Shown here: positions 44,641-57,830 of the stretch, piece by piece
How the letters are laid out: every line of letters begins with the position of its first letter
How positions within the stretch are numbered: position 1 is the first letter of the stretch
Translations under genes and position numbers: made by a program
Notes under the pieces: generated by a model
The model's database searches: none
Told to the model about the DNA's origin: nothing
The model's input: only the letters and a program-made list of their open reading frames with translations
From: Welwitschia mirabilis
Lineage: Eukaryota > Gnetophyta > Gnetopsida > Welwitschiales
Reading direction: 5' to 3'
Assembly (NCBI GenBank): GCA_051453625.1
Contig: JBOZIK010000001.1
Coordinates: 239,924,230 to 239,988,229 of the forward strand
Length of the DNA stretch: 64,000 nucleotides

Positions 44641-45959
44641 TTTCTACTAGATTATTTAAGCTAAACCTTTGGGGGTTCTTATTTATCAACTTTACCATTT
44701 AAGTTAAAAATATCATCAAAAATCTTGTTTTTTTATTTTTCTTTGATTTCCTTACAAGTTAAGAGAACTTTATGTTACCTCTGTTTAGTTCTACCTGGAT
44801 TTACCCCTTATGGAAGAATGATGCTAGGTACTCACCTAGTTTATTGAAGTTTGCTTGTACTACACACAAATAGATTTTGGCATTACTCTTAGGTAAAAGG
44901 CACATAATATTTTCTTTCTTATAATTTTTGTTCTATATTTTTAGGTTTTTAGTACTTCTAGTGGATGCTACTAGTTGCTTCCAGTGATACCTGAATTGGT
45001 TTATTTTATTTTAATATTTTCTTTCTCTTCAATGGTAGGTACTAATTTGTTTCTAGTGATACTAAACTATTTTATTTTTAAGATTTATTTAGTTTTTACT
45101 TTAATCTAAATATTATTTATATATTATATCTTTTATGCTATAGGTTAACAAGTTTTCTGTAGGTTTCTAGTTCAAATAAGGATATAGGAAACCTTTAAAT
45201 TTATAGAAATCATACTGAGAACTTTAGAAAATGGGAAATGTCAATATTAACAACTTATGAAAAAATATCCAAAAGAACTTATCCTTTTTACCATAGGTAA
45301 TCTTCCTAAAATAAATCAAAAATTTTAGAAATTTATAAAGAAAATTTCCATGAAAGTTAGCACACCTTATCATATTGAAATATGTATCATATGTAGTAGT
45401 TTCATGCATGGAACAAAAGAATTTTCTTTAAATCTAATATTTCGAAAGGTTATCATAGAATAAGTGGAGGCTATTAACATATAAAAAAAGCAAAATACAT
45501 TTTTAAAAATTTTAAATTCAACTAGAGAAAATATTTTAATTTTTATAGAAAAATTCAAAAAGTTTTCCTAATCCTCAAGTTCTATGAGTCATATAACAAA
45601 TTATGAAATCAATCACATACATAATAATAAGGTTAAAAAAACTTTATAGATATTTTAGATTAATTTATAACATCAAAATTTAAATTAATAAAAATTATAA
45701 TAGTAAATTTTCTAGAATAGTTATAAGTATGCAACAACTTCAAACTTTAAGTAATTACATCTGCAACATGATGAACCAAAAATAACCTATAAAACATAAT
45801 TAATAAAATAATCAAAATTAACTTAAGAAATGAAAATTCTCTATAGAAACATGATATAGGAATGTAGAATTTGCTATTTCTAGAAAACCATTAAATTAAA
45901 AAAAACCTCAGAATTAAAAAAATAAAAATAAACATCTAATGAAGAAATAAATGATGAAG
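44641..45959 (+). other. Interior of the gypsy relic, no gene recognised
   Basis: AT-rich. The minus-strand open frames at 45224-45409 and 45370-45558 overlap each other and have the composition of chance frames in A/T DNA. Confidence 0.4.
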
Positions 45960-46285
45960 ATATCCTCCCCTTTTAGGTCTATTCCTTATCAAAACTGAGT
46001 TTTTTGTAACTTTTAGTCTCAAGAAGCATTTTTACACCCATTCTATTAGTAGTACTATTTTTCTTTTTCTATGCTTTTTCTCTTCTAGATAGGTATTTCC
46101 CTGTGACTATGTCATCGAGGGGCGGTTTTGTCCCCATTTTGTTCTATTTCTTAGTTCCCCCTTTATCAACTATTGGATTACTCTTTTTTTAAATAGCTTA
46201 ATAGTCATGTTATTCGTGGGCGTTTTTGCCCCCTGATGTACATTTTCTATCTTAATATATATACTTTTTTAATTAAAAAAGTGGA
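45960..46285 (+). mobile_element. Possible LINE 3' end, truncated
   Basis: Less AT-rich than its neighbours, with GGGGCGGTTTTGTCCCC near 46118 and GGGCGTTTTTGCCCCCTGATG near 46218, then CTTAATATATATAC and a short A-run at 46276-46281. This arrangement resembles the end of plant L1-type LINEs, where a terminal coding or UTR segment is followed by a poly-A tail. No RT motif and no clear target duplication, so it is tentative. The two GC hairpins could instead belong to the host gypsy element. Confidence 0.3.
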
Positions 46286-46388
46286 GGAACATGATAAAAA
46301 CAATAACTTAAAATCTAAACATATGCTTCTCTCTTATCTATTCCTAACATCTATAGAAAATATTAAAAAATATAAAAAAGAAATTTAA

Positions 46389-46690
46389 GTGAGTAAGTAT
46401 TTACATACATTGTTAAACATAATAACACAAATTCCTACTTATTCAGGATTTCTTAAGCATACTTTCATGTTTAAGATAAAACATAACATTAAAAGAAACA
46501 AAGTTTTAACTAAAAATGTTAGTATTGTAATAGAAAATCAAGGTCTACATAAGTATAAACGTCTATTTTCTCCTACTATTTTATATAGACTTGATTAGCA
46601 TCTCAAAGACAAATTTCTTTTAGACATTAGAGCTAGTATAAATATAGTTTCTTATTCCTTTATGAACAACTAAGGCTTTGCTATGCCTTA
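46389..46690 (+). pseudogene. Gypsy protease fragment
   Basis: The open frame 46389-46598 ends in a stop but the same frame continues: F-L-L-D-I-R-A-S-I-N-I-V-S-Y-S-F (about 46614-46661). This matches the start of a Ty3/gypsy protease (A-L-L-D-x-G-A-S-I-N-L-x-P-Y-S-V), with the catalytic Asp kept and Gly changed to Arg. Downstream flap and L-G-R-P-F blocks are not seen. The upstream 70 codons may be the end of gag but show no zinc knuckle. Confidence 0.55.
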
Positions 46691-49499
46691 AGAATTATTA
46701 TAATTATAATTATTAAATATTGTACCCTATAAACTAATGTATAAATAGTACTCTTATATTTATAAAACTAGTGCATTCTATCATAACACAAGCAACCATA
46801 CTTGTTGATTTATCTTAAAAACATTAGAGGAATTTCAAAATTGAAAATTCTAGGTTGTTTAGAAAAAGTTATGATTAAGATTTAAATAAGAGAATTTGGA
46901 CAAAAGGGTTAACAAATGTAGATATTAAAAAAATTATCATGTTGGAAAATCAAGAATGACTATTCATGAGACAATCTCCCCAATAGATAAGTTCAAGATA
47001 TTACATTAAGTAAAAATTGAATTCATAGATAAGCAATAAATTATTTAATATAGCTATTAAATGGCATGAATACAATATGTTTATAGATGATTGATCTTAT
47101 AATAAGATGTAACAAAAATTGGCATAGCATAAAATATGGCATACTAACACATCTACCATATAAATCCTAATAAATAACTCTAAAAGATAAATATAAGAGA
47201 ATATACAAAATGGACTATTTCATAACTAAAAATATTAATTAAATTACTTATGAAATAAGAAATAAAACAATAATAGACAAAATATAATTTTTCAATGATG
47301 CAAACACCATAGTAAATATAAGTGCAGTATAAAATTTAAAACTTATGCTTGATGAGGTATATGCCTCATGGAATAATCATTTGTTCATGCTTAAGAAGAA
47401 ATAAGAAAAACTTAGAAGCTCATGATGAGATAATCCCTCATCATGATCATAGAAAATATAAATCTAAAATGATAATAATTCAGACATGAAATAAGTTTTA
47501 ACATCAAGTAATGATCAAAAAGATGATATCAATTGTATAGGTATAATCTACTTACATGAACTTGAATTGAATTGTAGATTACATGGATACTTAAACAGTT
47601 CTCAATAAATTTCCTTAGACAATATAATTTAGCACATAAGCCTTAGGTTTTTAAAGATCTAGTTTGATAATTAATTACTGGAGTAACTTTAACCTCATGC
47701 TATAAGGTTAAGTTGATAATATATTATTTGATTAGAAACTTATTTTCTTTGAAAAAAATGTCTTTTAAGAATACAATGCTAGTGTTCCAGATGATGGTGT
47801 CAATCCATTTAAGTAACTTGTCTTATGTAAAATTTGGGTAGCTAAATATGTCCTAAGATTCTCACAATGATTCCTTTAAATAACATTTTTGAAATTATAA
47901 GAATTAAAGTTTACTAATGAAAGAGTTAAAATATTATTTACTAAAGGGTTCAGACATGTAAAATTTAAGAATAAACACACATACATAAGATTAATCATTT
48001 CCTACTTTCTTAATTAAAAACAATGGAAAAATAAGTTTAAAAATGCTATTTGAAATTTTTAAAAAATTTTTGAAGTACCATATTTATGCTTCAAAATAAA
48101 TTAGCAATAACCTTGAGACATTTAACTTGCATTTTTATATATTTCATATATCAAAATGAATTAGGCTAATGGATAGAAATTTTAACAATACTAAAATATT
48201 CTTAAATTTTTAGTTTAAGGTTATTTCAAATTTTTAACTTTTCATCTTTTTGAAATTTTTATTAATTAACAAAATGTATGATTTAGAAAAAATTTAATTG
48301 ATATTTTTCAAAAAAGTATAATTTTTTTACCATGCCTACTAATTTTAGAGTTCTCCTCAATGTTTTGATAATTTAGTATAAGAAAATCTCCATGAAAACT
48401 AACTTGGAAAAGAAATAGAGTATACATTTTTCATTACTTTATTTTTAAAAAGCATTACATTGGAAAGAAATAAGAAAAGAGAGGAAGAAAAGAAACACAA
48501 CAAAAATTATAAATAATATATTAGAGGAGTTATTCTATAAGAACAATCTTCTCTAGTAGTTAAATGTCTTTGGATTGCATCCAATTTTGATGTGATTCCT
48601 TATTCATCCTTTTGCATTTTATGCCATTATTTTTATACCAAATTTATATGTTTTTATATACCATTTTAACTATTTAAATTTCCTATTATAATAAGGTACG
48701 AATAGAGATCTTTTTTTTAATAGTTCTTCTGGTTTCTCTTCTTGTTCTTGTGTAACTTATTGACTCCTAAAGAATTTCACTTATATATTTGAGCTTAATC
48801 TATTATATCCGGTTTTTTTTTTTTTTTTTTTACTCTAGTGGCTTACCTATCTATGATAAAATTAATGGACTTTTCATATTATCCTTCAATTTGATATAGT
48901 TCATTTTTACTTACAAATCTTAGTAAAGTACTAACAAGGGTGGGCATAGATAGATTCTTAGTGTCCATTGTTGATTTTCTTAATGGCATTAAAGAGAAAC
49001 TTATAAATGTTAAACCTCTTCCCATTTTAAATAATATAACTCAAAGTAATAAGACCAAAATATACATTAAAAACATGTGAAGAAGAACCTAAATTCCTAG
49101 GCAAAGAAAGTTAATTAATTTTTAAATAAAAAGGATTCTTCCATATTAGAATCATACTCTACATTATGTTATCACAAAGCATAGGCAAAAATTTATCTAA
49201 ATTAAAAGGATAATAATCTATGATAGTAAAGAAAAATCTTTGGATATGAATTTTAGAGTGATAAAAATTTTAACTTATATATATCTTAATGAATATTTTT
49301 CCATGTGTTTTATCTTTCTTTTCTAATTTTTCTTAGGTTATTATTAACATGGAAAATTTGACATTTATATCAAGTGTTTCAAGCCTATTTATTATAAATG
49401 GAGACATTAATTTAATTCTTTTAATCATAACATGTGTTTTCTATTATTTTTAAAATAAAACTTAAATTTATTCTTTTTTCATAATAATTTCAAATCTTT
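46691..49499 (+). other. Interior of the gypsy relic, no gene recognised
   Basis: Contains the copy of the 42150-42420 segment at about 47250-47480. The rest is A/T-rich with T runs (for example 48812-48830). No RT or integrase block was found. Confidence 0.4.
47250..47480. repeat. Copy of the 42150-42420 segment
   Basis: Hairpin arms TCATGATGAG (47420-47429) and CTCATCATGA (47437-47446) are perfectly complementary around a 7-base loop. Confidence 0.45.
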
Positions 49500-50381
49500 A
49501 GCCACATTTTGAAATACATGACAAAATATGAACACTTTTCCACATAAAATAATGGTGGAAATGAAAACATGAGGTGGTGACATATAGCAATGACATTGCA
49601 AGACATATGGTAAAGGCATGTAGAAGTGGCACTATAGATATGTGGTGATAGTACTAATCGATAGAGGAATCTAGCTCTAAATTTATATGACAATCTCCAC
49701 TAAAAACTACAAGACAATCTCTATCTAATTCTATGGGATAAATTCTTATCTCAAAAATTACTAAATAATAAAGATTCGACCTAACACTGGATTCTACCTA
49801 ACACTGTAATTCAAAAGCTTTTAATCACCTCGACCCTACCCTCACCTATAAAAGAGCCTTAAATGCTTATTTGTAAACATCCTTTGTTTTGGATGAAGTA
49901 TTCGAATCTTTGGAATGTCAACTCAACATGGTCTTCTAAGCACTCTCTTTGAAAGTAAGCCTATCTTGAGGATAGCTTAAGAAATCCATAATAGCCTTAT
50001 TTTTCGACTAATATAATGTGTATTTTTTGGAAATAATACAAGTAGTTATTTTCTTTTTATTTCAAGTTTCAAAAAACTTTGTACTTGTAATGCTTAAGTA
50101 ATAAATAAGTTATTAAGTTATATTGTCATTTGAGTGAGTTCCTTAGTTAATTAGTTTAAGTATCTTTCATTTAATAGATTTTAAGTACTTTATATTCTTA
50201 CTTTCCATACTTATTTAAAGGTTAGACTAAGTAAAGTTTTAATTCATCAATTCTCATATGGTGAATGAGATTATGTTTTCATGATCTGAGCTATTACTAC
50301 TTGATAACTTAAGTCTGTTTTAGAAACTCATGGGATATCTTTGTATAGAATCAAGTTGAATCTTAGAGCTAGTTCAATTTT
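49500..50381 (+). repeat. Right LTR of the 44-50 kb gypsy relic
   Basis: Homologous to 43690-44640. TATAAAAGAG at 49849 is the probable TATA box and is better preserved than in the left copy. The chromovirus starts immediately after it. Confidence 0.6.
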
Positions 50382-51199
50382 TGTCATATTCCATATTTTA
50401 TAAGCCTTATTTACTTAAATATTAAGTATATTAATCTTTTAGTGAGATGATTAATTATCCTTATCTAAAGGCCTTGTCAAAATAAGATGTTTAGTTTCTA
50501 ATTTTCATAATTTATCATGAAAATGATAAAAATTATATTAGAAGGTTTTTATAAGAAAAGTTGTCCAAACATTTAAAAGTAAATAATCACATTATGTGAG
50601 TGATTAAAATCATGTGATAAAACTAATAAATTGAAAACTTCAAGATGACATAATAATATATTTTACATCTTATTTACTCAATTAAATTCTTAGTAAATGT
50701 GATAGGTGTACTATGTTATGAATAAAAACTTTTTTCCTTATGTTATGTTATTAAAAGGTTTTATGAATTTTGAAATAAATGAGCATTTAAACAAGTACAT
50801 GAACTCTTATCTAGAACCAAGAATGATAAGTAAGTAGATTTACTCTACCATGACTTTTATATTATTGAGGTGTGTAAAGGCACTTGGTTAATAGCATACT
50901 TATTGTTTTATTCATTAGAGTTAAAGAGTTTATCTCATTATACAATGTGAAAATTTTGAGATTTGTGCATTTGTTCTTTTCATGCATGTCTTAAATGAAT
51001 TAAACTTACCTATGAGCCTATGAAGGATTAAAAAAGAGCTAGCATGAGGGAATGATACATGTTATTAAACTTTATAATTAAAGCAAGAAGATTACTCACC
51101 CTAGTAAGGTTTATAAGTCATAAATATAACTTTTTTTTTAATAGTTTGATCTCCGTTATTACTCATCCCACTTATTAATACTGAATCATGTAATCTTAT

Positions 51200-51275
51200 G
51201 ATCTTGAACTAGGTGCCTTTGTTTATCTATATATAGTGATCTTGAACTATGTGCCTTTGTTTATCTATATATAGA
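51200..51275 (+). repeat. 38-bp tandem duplication upstream of the LTR TATA box
   Basis: Units 51200-51237 and 51238-51275 begin GATCTTGAACTA and run through TTTATCTATATATAG, differing at about one base until the end. The 3' LTR has one copy (about 60350-60395). Confidence 0.85.
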
Positions 51276-51290
51276 TATCCTTTTCTCTCT

Positions 51291-51298
51291 TATAAAAG
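51291..51298 (+). promoter_or_regulatory. TATA box of the chromovirus 5' LTR
   Basis: TATAAAAG, about 15 bases after the tandem duplication. The 3' LTR has TGTAAAAG in the same context, one transition away. Confidence 0.55.
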
Positions 51299-54060
51299 GA
51301 GATATTTTTCATTTTTATTTATTTTTTATAAGTGAATTTCCTTCTTTCTCTCTCTTTTTTTCATTCTCTTGCTTGTGACACTTAGTGCTTGGAAAATTAG
51401 AGCTAAGGAGCTCTTAAGCTTGAATCTTTATCAATCTTCAACTATCAAGAACTTAATAATCTTCCTAAGAAAGCTCTTTACTCTCATTGTCCATATGATT
51501 TCCTTTTAAGATTCTAGTAAAATGATGTAATATTGTATTAGGGAATTATTTACGCTTTTATGAAATTATGTTATAAAATTCTATTCCCTCCCAATGGCTC
51601 TCACTAAGATGCTAGGGAGATATGAGGGATTTCATATGCTTGGTGATGGAGTTACTAATGGAAGATTAGGGCTAAGTAATTAGGGGTTTACTATTATTAG
51701 AAAAAAATAAGTACCCATGTTTATTTTAATATTATTTTTTATTTATTTTGCATTAAGTTTATCTTATTAAGGTTAAAGTCTGATCCTCAAAAATCTCTTT
51801 AAACTAGTACTCTTTCATGGAAATCCTAAGGCTGATAGTATATGATTCTTTTTGGATTGATTGATTTTTCTTTCTATAATAATTTAAATTAACTTAGTTA
51901 AGATATTTTGTAAGTAATTATTTAGTATATCCATTATTTTACTGATCTAAGTTATTATTTAATTAGTTGTAGAGACTTTACCATATTTTTGTTATGGCAA
52001 AAATTAAATTCCCAAAATAGAGGCATGGGATAAAAATATGATAGCTTATTAATTAGTAGGTATAAATTATCAATTTTTTTTTCATAAGTCTAGTATTATG
52101 TTATGAACATAAAAATGTAAAAACAGTAATTTTTTTGATAGGTAATAATTTTTAACAAAATTATTTGTTAAAATATGTTAGAAAATAAATACAAAAACTA
52201 GTACGCAACTAATTTACATTTCTATAACTATCTATTAAGATATCTACAAAACTTGGGCATTCTAGGTTGTAGGAAATTAAATAATAGTTTCAAAATATTT
52301 TGAATCATTTAAAAGCCCAAGTATTTTGAACATTATGATCATTTTCATATAGTGCAATAGGACTATAATTTTAGAAAATTAAATAGCCTTTAATCTTTAA
52401 TGATAACCTTAGAAATAATATTTTTTAGAATTACAAGATAGTTTAAGTTAGATTCTATGGATCCTATTATGTATAGAATTTTTGAAAAACTACTATAATT
52501 TATGTTCTGCTTCATAGTTAATTAATTATTAATTTTTAACTATGATGTCTCCACAGTGTCCAAGAATGTTATAATTAATGTTTTAGATCATAGCAAAATT
52601 ACTACATAAAATTTTGTAGAGAATTTAAGTTTATAAGATCTGTTTCTATTAGTAACTTTAAGTTAAATTATATATAAATGGTATTTTATTTATAGAAATA
52701 CCTCTTTTACCTTTTTTATTTATCTTATTTTGATTGTGTATGCTTGTAAAGTTTTCTTCTTAGTAATTTAAGTAACATAAACAGTCAAGCTTATCAATTT
52801 TTTTTATTGACTTATAATATAGTCATATGAATCTTGGATAAATATTTATATCTTAACAATTATGCTTGAGTTGTAATTTCTTTTGTGTACATTTTTTATG
52901 CCAATCCATGTTAATTGTTATATGAACATGGAAGAATGTTTCTAGAATTAAAATAGCTTCTAGTATGTTTTATTTTCTTTAAGTACATTATTAAGATTTA
53001 ATTCTATACATTTTAAATATTTGTATTATTATTTAAAGGAAAAAGAAAAGAATACTTCCTTTATTTAGATAGAAAAGAAAAGAATATTTCGTTTATCTAG
53101 ATATTCATTACTGTAATCTTGAATATAGGGATGTTCTTGTATGCTTGTTTTCATTTTATGATTGTTTTTATAAAATAAACCTAATGATGATTAGAATTAT
53201 TATAACTAGGTAAATAATCCATTAAATATTCACATTATTTAGAATTGCAATCATGCATTTGTAAGGTGTATTCATTGAATAGGAATAAATCAAGATAATT
53301 CTCATAATGTTCATCCCCACACTTGGACTTCATCATCAATGTGAGTTTTATTACATTTTTTTAATAATACCCTTATGAAAGTGGATTAGATCAGTACTCT
53401 CCTATCCTATCCATATATGAAGTTACTCCAACTTAATATCTCGAGCCCTTGGCATTAATGGAACATGTTTCATCATTTGGAGATGCTTAAAGGAAGTGGG
53501 GGTCATTTAAAAGCATGCATCCACCTTACACACTACCTATCACTTATATTAAAAGTATATTTAGGTGAAGTGAAAGCTTATGAAGTTGAGTCTAGCCATG
53601 CTTGTATAGCTTAGAACCTAAAATAGAATCAACTCATGTCCAAAGAATGGTTGGATATCAAGCTGGAATTCAATTAATTGGAGTTGAAACTCCCTATTAT
53701 ATTGGTTAAATATTATCTTTAAACTTATGCATATATGTTTATAATAAGTTTACATCTTCTTAACTATTTACAAGATATCTTTTATATGATGAAAAACTAG
53801 TAATAAATGCAAGACACAAACTTATGACATCACTAGTGTTTGTAAACTAAAATAATTTAGAAATTAATTATGCATAAATATATGATATTAATATGATTTA
53901 TTTTTTTTAGAACATAGAAATTCTAATAAAGGAATAAGTAAAATTTAATCATAGGTCTCATTGTATCTCTTATATATTAATATTAAAGAAAACATAAAGA
54001 GAAAAGACAGAAAAAAATATAGTTTTTAATTAGGATAAGAGAAGAGAGGATGTCACAAAT

Positions 54061-54072
54061 TGTTATTAGATC
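54061..54072 (+). other. Primer-binding site of the chromovirus (Met tRNA type)
   Basis: TGTTATTAGATC is followed by TCCAGG, which continues the homology to TGGTATCAGAGCTCCAGG. Three mismatches in the first twelve bases. Confidence 0.65.
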
Positions 54073-55230
54073 TCCAGGTTAATTTAAATAATGCTTATGT
54101 CAAGCACTTATAAATTTATAAGAATATAAATTCAATTATATTTTTAACATCGTTTCTCCTTGATAATCATAAAATTAATTATTACTATAATAATCTTAAT
54201 TCTAATAATTATAAAGTTATTTATATCTCTAATAACTTTAAGCCATGAATAAAATCAATTATATTCTTGATAATACTATATTCTAAAATTATTTTAACTT
54301 CTAGATAAGTATAAATTTAATCCTATTTTATAATAGTCATTAATTTAATTATATCCATAGTTTTTCTACTTCATAAATATATCAAATTACATTCATGTTA
54401 ATCCTAAAGATTATAAAGATTATACTAGTGATAATTTTAGCATCTTAATAATTCTAAAAGTTAATTATCTTTAGCATAGTTACCAAAGTATTCATAATGT
54501 TAATTATAACCCCAACTCCTAGATGATCATTGTGTCAATCATATTTATGATAAGTCTAAATCCCTAAACAAATAAAGAAGGATGATGTATTCAAGTCATT
54601 AAATAATCTATTACCTTATAGATAATAATCACTTATAAGAATTAAAATTATCTTAAGAATTTAGAACAATGACTTTATATGATTCCTTAAAGAGCTTAAC
54701 TTTTGGGAAAAAAATATAAATACATAAATAATACATGATAATTAGATATTCTTGGAAATAATCAAATCTCTAACTAGGCTATTCATCCTAAATTATATGA
54801 ACACATAACTTTAAAGTGAAAACCCATATTCATAACTTATAAATCTTATCTATTGAAAATAAAGAAAATGAATAAACTTGATTATCTACTCTAAGATATA
54901 AATAAGAATTCATCAACTCATATGATAACCATGTTCTTTATAAGATTATGAAAATATTTCTAAGTTTAATCGTTAATAATATCTATCTTATTTCCAAATG
55001 TAATCTTATAAAAATTTTCCCTTCTTTTAGATGTCTCGTCATCATTAATTAAATCTCGAGGCCAAGTTACTTGGACTAAGTAATTAACATCAATAGAATT
55101 GATAAGAGAGTCAACAACCTAATGATGGAAATCAACCCCCATTCAACCTTAATCCAAAAGCATTATAAATACCTTCATGAATTTCCCATCAAAAATAGTA
55201 AATCGATGTCAAAATCATCAAGTAAAGAAT
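54073..55230 (+). other. Chromovirus 5' leader, A/T repeats
   Basis: No gene. 54150-54560 consists of loosely repeated units around GATAATCATAAAATTAATTAT, with irregular spacing. Confidence 0.5.
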
Positions 55231-55279
55231 GGTATCAATTAACCTAAGGAAGTGGGTATGAAAAAATTAATTCAAACAT

Positions 55280-56115
55280 TTATTAAGATAATTCACCAAA
55301 GTTTGTAAGAGGTTTAGATCCTTCCAAAGTAGAAGCAGGACTAAGTAATTTTGAAAAGGCTATAAGTACTTTAAGATGTGATGAAAATGAAGAAGCTTCT
55401 TTATCTATTTATATGTTATAAGGAGAAGCTAATTTATGGTGCAAAATAGAAATGACCAAGTTAGGAGATCTAGAACTTTCATGGAAAAAATTTAAGTACA
55501 TATTTAAGGAGAGATACATCATCAAGTTCTATATTAATGAAAAGATTACAAAATTCTATAATCTACGACAAGCTCGTGACATGACCTAGCATCTCATAAG
55601 TGAAAATGTGTAGAATTTTTAAGATATGTGTCACATATATATCTAGATGAAGAAGCTAAAGCAAATCTATTTATTAATAGTATTCTTCCTTTTATTACTA
55701 CCAAAGTATCCATGTTTTAACATAAGAATCTAGCAAAGGCTATAGAAAAGGCAAAGATAACAAAATAAAACTGGAAGAGACAATTAAAAATTAAGAAAAG
55801 AATTCCTCCATAGGGGCATATATTTAAGGGAAATCAATTACAAATGTCTTATCAAAATGATAATTAGCACTTTAACAAAACTAATTTTAGTAATAGTAAT
55901 AGTAGAAACAAGAAATTTTAATTAGCCAAAGCAAACTCTGTTCAAAAGAAACTAAAATATCCTTAGTTAAAGTTATGCAAGTAATGAACCTTAGAGATTC
56001 AACTTCTAGCAAACTCCTAGTTAATGTCACTATCAAAACTTGTATAATGGATAACGGATATCAATTCTACAATTGTAAAGGAAATCATAATGCAAGAGAA
56101 TTTCCATTATGTAAT
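55280..56115 (+). pseudogene. Chromovirus gag with zinc knuckle, broken
   Basis: Capsid-type debris reads F-V-R-G-L-D-P-S-K-V-E-A-G-L (about 55298-55340), L-R-C-D-E-N-E (~55371), G-E-A-N-L-W-C-K (~55422-55445), W-K-K-F-K-Y-I-F (~55482) and F-Y-N-L-R-Q-A-R (~55556). These match the D-P-x-x-A-E-x-W-L, L-x-C, G-E-A-x-x-W-W and F-x-x-L-x-Q blocks of Tekay-type gag. A CCHC knuckle remnant lies at about 56057-56115, with N-C-K-G-N-H-N-A-R-E intact and the first and last Cys replaced by Phe. Several in-frame stops. Confidence 0.8.
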
Positions 56116-56164
56116 AAAGACCTTTCTAGATAATAACCATAAAAACCTTAAGGATCAAAATTTG

Positions 56165-56450
56165 TGAAGGTGAGGCTTTATTTAATAATAAACAAGTAAT
56201 TATTTTATTTAATTGTAAAGCAATACATTGCTTTATATCTCTTATAATTATCATAAGAGAAATATTATATTGTGCTCCAATTGAGGAATGCATAGAATTA
56301 GCAAATGGATCCATGGTTAAAGTTAATTAGCAAGTCCAAAACTATACTATATCCATAAGTGGGGGAGGATTTTAGATATAACTAATTATTCTTGACTTAG
56401 AAAAATACAATATTGTTTTAGGTATGAATTAGTTAAAAAAATTAGAATAG
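56165..56450 (+). pseudogene. Chromovirus protease, broken
   Basis: I-L-F-N-C-K-A-I-H-C-F-I-S at about 56201-56239 corresponds to the L-F-D-S-G-A-T-H-S-F-I-S active site, with Asp changed to Asn. Later L-A-N-G-S-M-V-K-V (~56300) and I-V-L-G-M-N (~56412-56430) match the substrate-flap region and the V-x-L-G-M-D-W-L end. The frame continues towards RT after a short A/T linker. Confidence 0.75.
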
Positions 56451-56709
56451 TTATAAATTATAAGAGCATTAAGTATAAATGATGAATCATGGTCAAAGAC
56501 TAATATATCAAGATCATTACAAATTTAAAGTGGATAATTTAATTAATGCAAAGCATATAAAAGAGAAATTAAGAGGGGATCAAGAATTTATATGCTATAC
56601 CTAAATAGAGTAGCTTAAAGGAAGGAGAAACTTTAGTAAAGAATATACTAATAGTCCAATAATATCTTGATGTATATATAATTTAATTACCAAGAATGTC
56701 ACAACTTTA

Positions 56710-57830
56710 GAAGGTTGAGCTTTCCATAAAATTGATTCTAGAAACCCAATCAATTTCTAAGGCATTATATAGAATGTGTCCTATAGAAATTAAAGAATTT
56801 AAAACTTATTTTAAAAAACTCTTATAAAAAGGCTTCATTCATCTTTGTGTGCTACATAAGGAGCACATGTATTATTTGTAAAGAAGAAGTATAGAATACT
56901 AAGATTATGCATTAATTATAGATAGCTAGATAAGATTACTATCAAGAATAAGTAACCACTATAAAGGATATATGACCTTTTTAACCAACTCAAAGAAGCT
57001 AAGGTATTCTCAAAAATTGATCTAAAATTTAGATATCATTTAGTTCAAATTAAGGAAGAAGATATTTATAAAATAGTATTTAGAACCCACTATGGGTATT
57101 ATAAGTTCACTGTAATGCCTTTTGATTTAACTAATTACATTATAGTATTTATGAGTCTTATGAATTACATATTTCAATCACATCTTGATTTTTTTGTAAT
57201 AGTACTTATTGATGATATTCAAATTTATTCTAAAACTTATGAAGAGCATGAGAAATACTTGAGAATAGTATTACAAACTTTATGGATTACTAATTATATG
57301 CCAACATGGAAAATTCTCTTTTTGGAAGGAATCCATTTAATTTTTAGGTCAAGTAATATTCAAGGAAGGTATATCAATGGATCAAGATGAAGTTAGAGAA
57401 ATCATGAAATGACTAGTACCTATAAATATTATTAAGGTTAGAAGCTTTCTTGATGTTATTAGATACTATAATTGATTCATCTTCAACTTCTCTAAGATAG
57501 CTTCTTCATTAACACACCTTTTAAAGAAAAATAAAGACTGCCAATAGATCAAAAAAAGTCAGTGACCATTTGATCATCTTAACTAATTCTTAGCTAGTAC
57601 TCTAGTCTTAGTAATTCTAAATGATTCAAAGACCTTTTCAGTTTGTACTAATGCATTTAGAGAAGGTCTTAGAGCAATGCTTGAATAAGATAAAAAGTAA
57701 TATCCTATGAATTCAGAAAATTTAAAACTCATGAAAGAAATTATCTTATTCATAAAATTGAATTAGATGCAATAATATTTGCTATAAAATTATGGAAGCG
57801 TTATTTCTATGATGTAAAGGTTTAAGTTTA
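56710..57830 (+). pseudogene. Chromovirus reverse transcriptase and RNase H, broken
   Basis: From an A-L-Y-R-M start (near 56765) through G-F-I-H (~56831), D-Y-A-L-I-I-D (~56904) and K-I-D-L-K-F-R-Y-H (~57015) to the best-preserved piece, the open frame 57115-57390. That frame reads M-P-F-D-L-T-N, M-N-Y-I-F, F-V-I-V-L-I-D-D-I-Q-I-Y-S-K and E-E-H-E-K-Y-L-R. The F-V-I-V-F-I-D-D-I-L-V-Y-S block is the RT active site, and both Asp of the D-D pair are kept (57212-57217). RNase H follows near 57640 (V-C-T-N-A-F, where the family has Asp for Asn; then Y-P-M-N-S). Frame 57115 is internal to the polyprotein, not a separate gene. Confidence 0.9.

Larger units (their letters stand above)
43690..50381 (+). 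mobile_element. Ty3/gypsy relic with ~0.9 kb LTRs
   Basis: Two similar direct segments, about 43690-44640 and 49500-50381, bracket a 4.8-kb interior with a protease fragment at 46550-46690 on the plus strand. The right LTR is cut short at 50381, or just reaches it, where the chromovirus starts. Gag and RT are not recognisable. Boundaries are approximate, and no primer site or target duplication was established. Confidence 0.55.
50382..54055 (+). repeat. 5' LTR of the chromovirus
   Basis: Begins TGTCATATTCC; the 3' copy has TTTCATATCGC. Ends near GAGGATGTCA; the 3' copy has GAGGGCATCA. It contains a copy-specific 38-bp tandem duplication (51200-51275) and a TATA box at 51291-51298. Confidence 0.85.
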
